From contig NZ_JBHTMU010000011.1 of assembly GCF_042679605.1 (NCBI RefSeq), forward strand, positions 45,081 through 109,080: a DNA stretch of 64,000 nt, given 5' to 3'. This DNA comes from Litorisediminicola beolgyonensis. Lineage in GTDB: Bacteria > Pseudomonadota > Alphaproteobacteria > Rhodobacterales > Rhodobacteraceae. How positions within the stretch are numbered: position 1 is the stretch's first letter; the number at the start of each line of letters is the position of its first letter. A program made the position numbers and the translations under genes. This document shows, piece after piece, positions 63,926-64,000 of the stretch. Below the pieces are notes generated by a model. It saw only the letters and a program-made list of their open reading frames with translations, was not told the origin of the DNA and searched no databases.

Positions 63926-64000
63926 ATGAGCGAAATACCGCACCTTCTGGTACATGAAAAAGCCGACAACGTGGGCGTTGTTGTGGTCGAAGGCCTGACC
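63926..64000 (+). CDS. SAF-domain protein, UxaA/SuyA-type small subunit (partial)
   Basis: The first 25 codons run off the right edge: MSEIPHLLVHEKADNVGVVV, then VEGLT. This is the N-terminus of the SAF domain in the altronate dehydratase (UxaA) family, which includes the small subunit SuyA of sulfolactate sulfo-lyase. AAAAAGGAA precedes the ATG. The part that would separate UxaA from SuyA is beyond the window, so only the family can be stated. Confidence 0.7.
   Translation, partial: MSEIPHLLVHEKADNVGVVVVEGLT

Overview
The window looks like chromosomal DNA of an alphaproteobacterium of the order Rhodobacterales (roseobacter type). The reasons are the high GC content, dense ATGA-coupled operons, Flp pilins carrying a DW motif, three TRAP transporters, DUF1127 and Bax-inhibitor-1 genes, and an alphaproteobacterial rnpB. 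No species can be named from the sequence alone.

Layout. 0-12 kb: housekeeping and small metabolic genes (guanine and 8-oxoguanine deaminases, a HisN-like phosphatase, regulators, quinone oxidoreductase, rpmG, rnpB, flavoproteins). 12-25 kb: a Tad/Flp pilus locus with a lytic transglycosylase, two Flp pilins, CpaB, CpaC, an OmpA-like lipoprotein, CpaE, CpaF, TadB, TadC, two TPR lipoproteins and an AAA+ ATPase. No prepilin peptidase or TadE/F/G pseudopilin is in the window. 25.1-29.0 kb: an elongator tRNA-Met gene and a compact AT-richer genomic island bounded by a perfect 47-bp duplication of the tRNA 3' part. It carries a tyrosine integrase, a full-length exonuclease I (SbcB-like) and a coiled-coil/winged-helix protein of unknown role. 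29-43.4 kb: sugar-acid catabolism in three blocks, namely kdgK-idnD-TRAP-gntR facing uxuA-uxuB, gntK-TRAP facing a LacI-type regulator with two tandem operators, and dgoD. 43.4-51.5 kb: a LuxR-type two-component system divergent from a seven-gene MoxR/Bat operon. 51.5-55.6 kb: small stress-type genes, a cold-shock protein and sparsely coding DNA. 55.6-64 kb: a divergent cluster with a GntR/UTRA regulator, aldehyde dehydrogenase, LacD/YihT-type aldolase, YihV-like sugar kinase, TRAP transporter, GldA-like dehydrogenase and the start of a SAF-domain (UxaA/SuyA-type) protein.

How the genes work together. The 29-43 kb genes would import aldonates and hexuronates through TRAP systems and feed mannonate, idonate, gluconate and galactonate towards 2-keto-3-deoxygluconate and 6-phosphogluconate. 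The 55-64 kb genes fit a sulfosugar route (kinase, aldolase, sulfolactaldehyde dehydrogenase, possibly sulfolactate lyase). That reading is an inference from family resemblance, residue matches and context. The two mirrored operators in its divergent promoter region are seen directly. The least explained unit is the tRNA-Met island, which has the form of a minimal integrase-plus-cargo element whose cargo is a DNA exonuclease and a putative DNA-binding partner.
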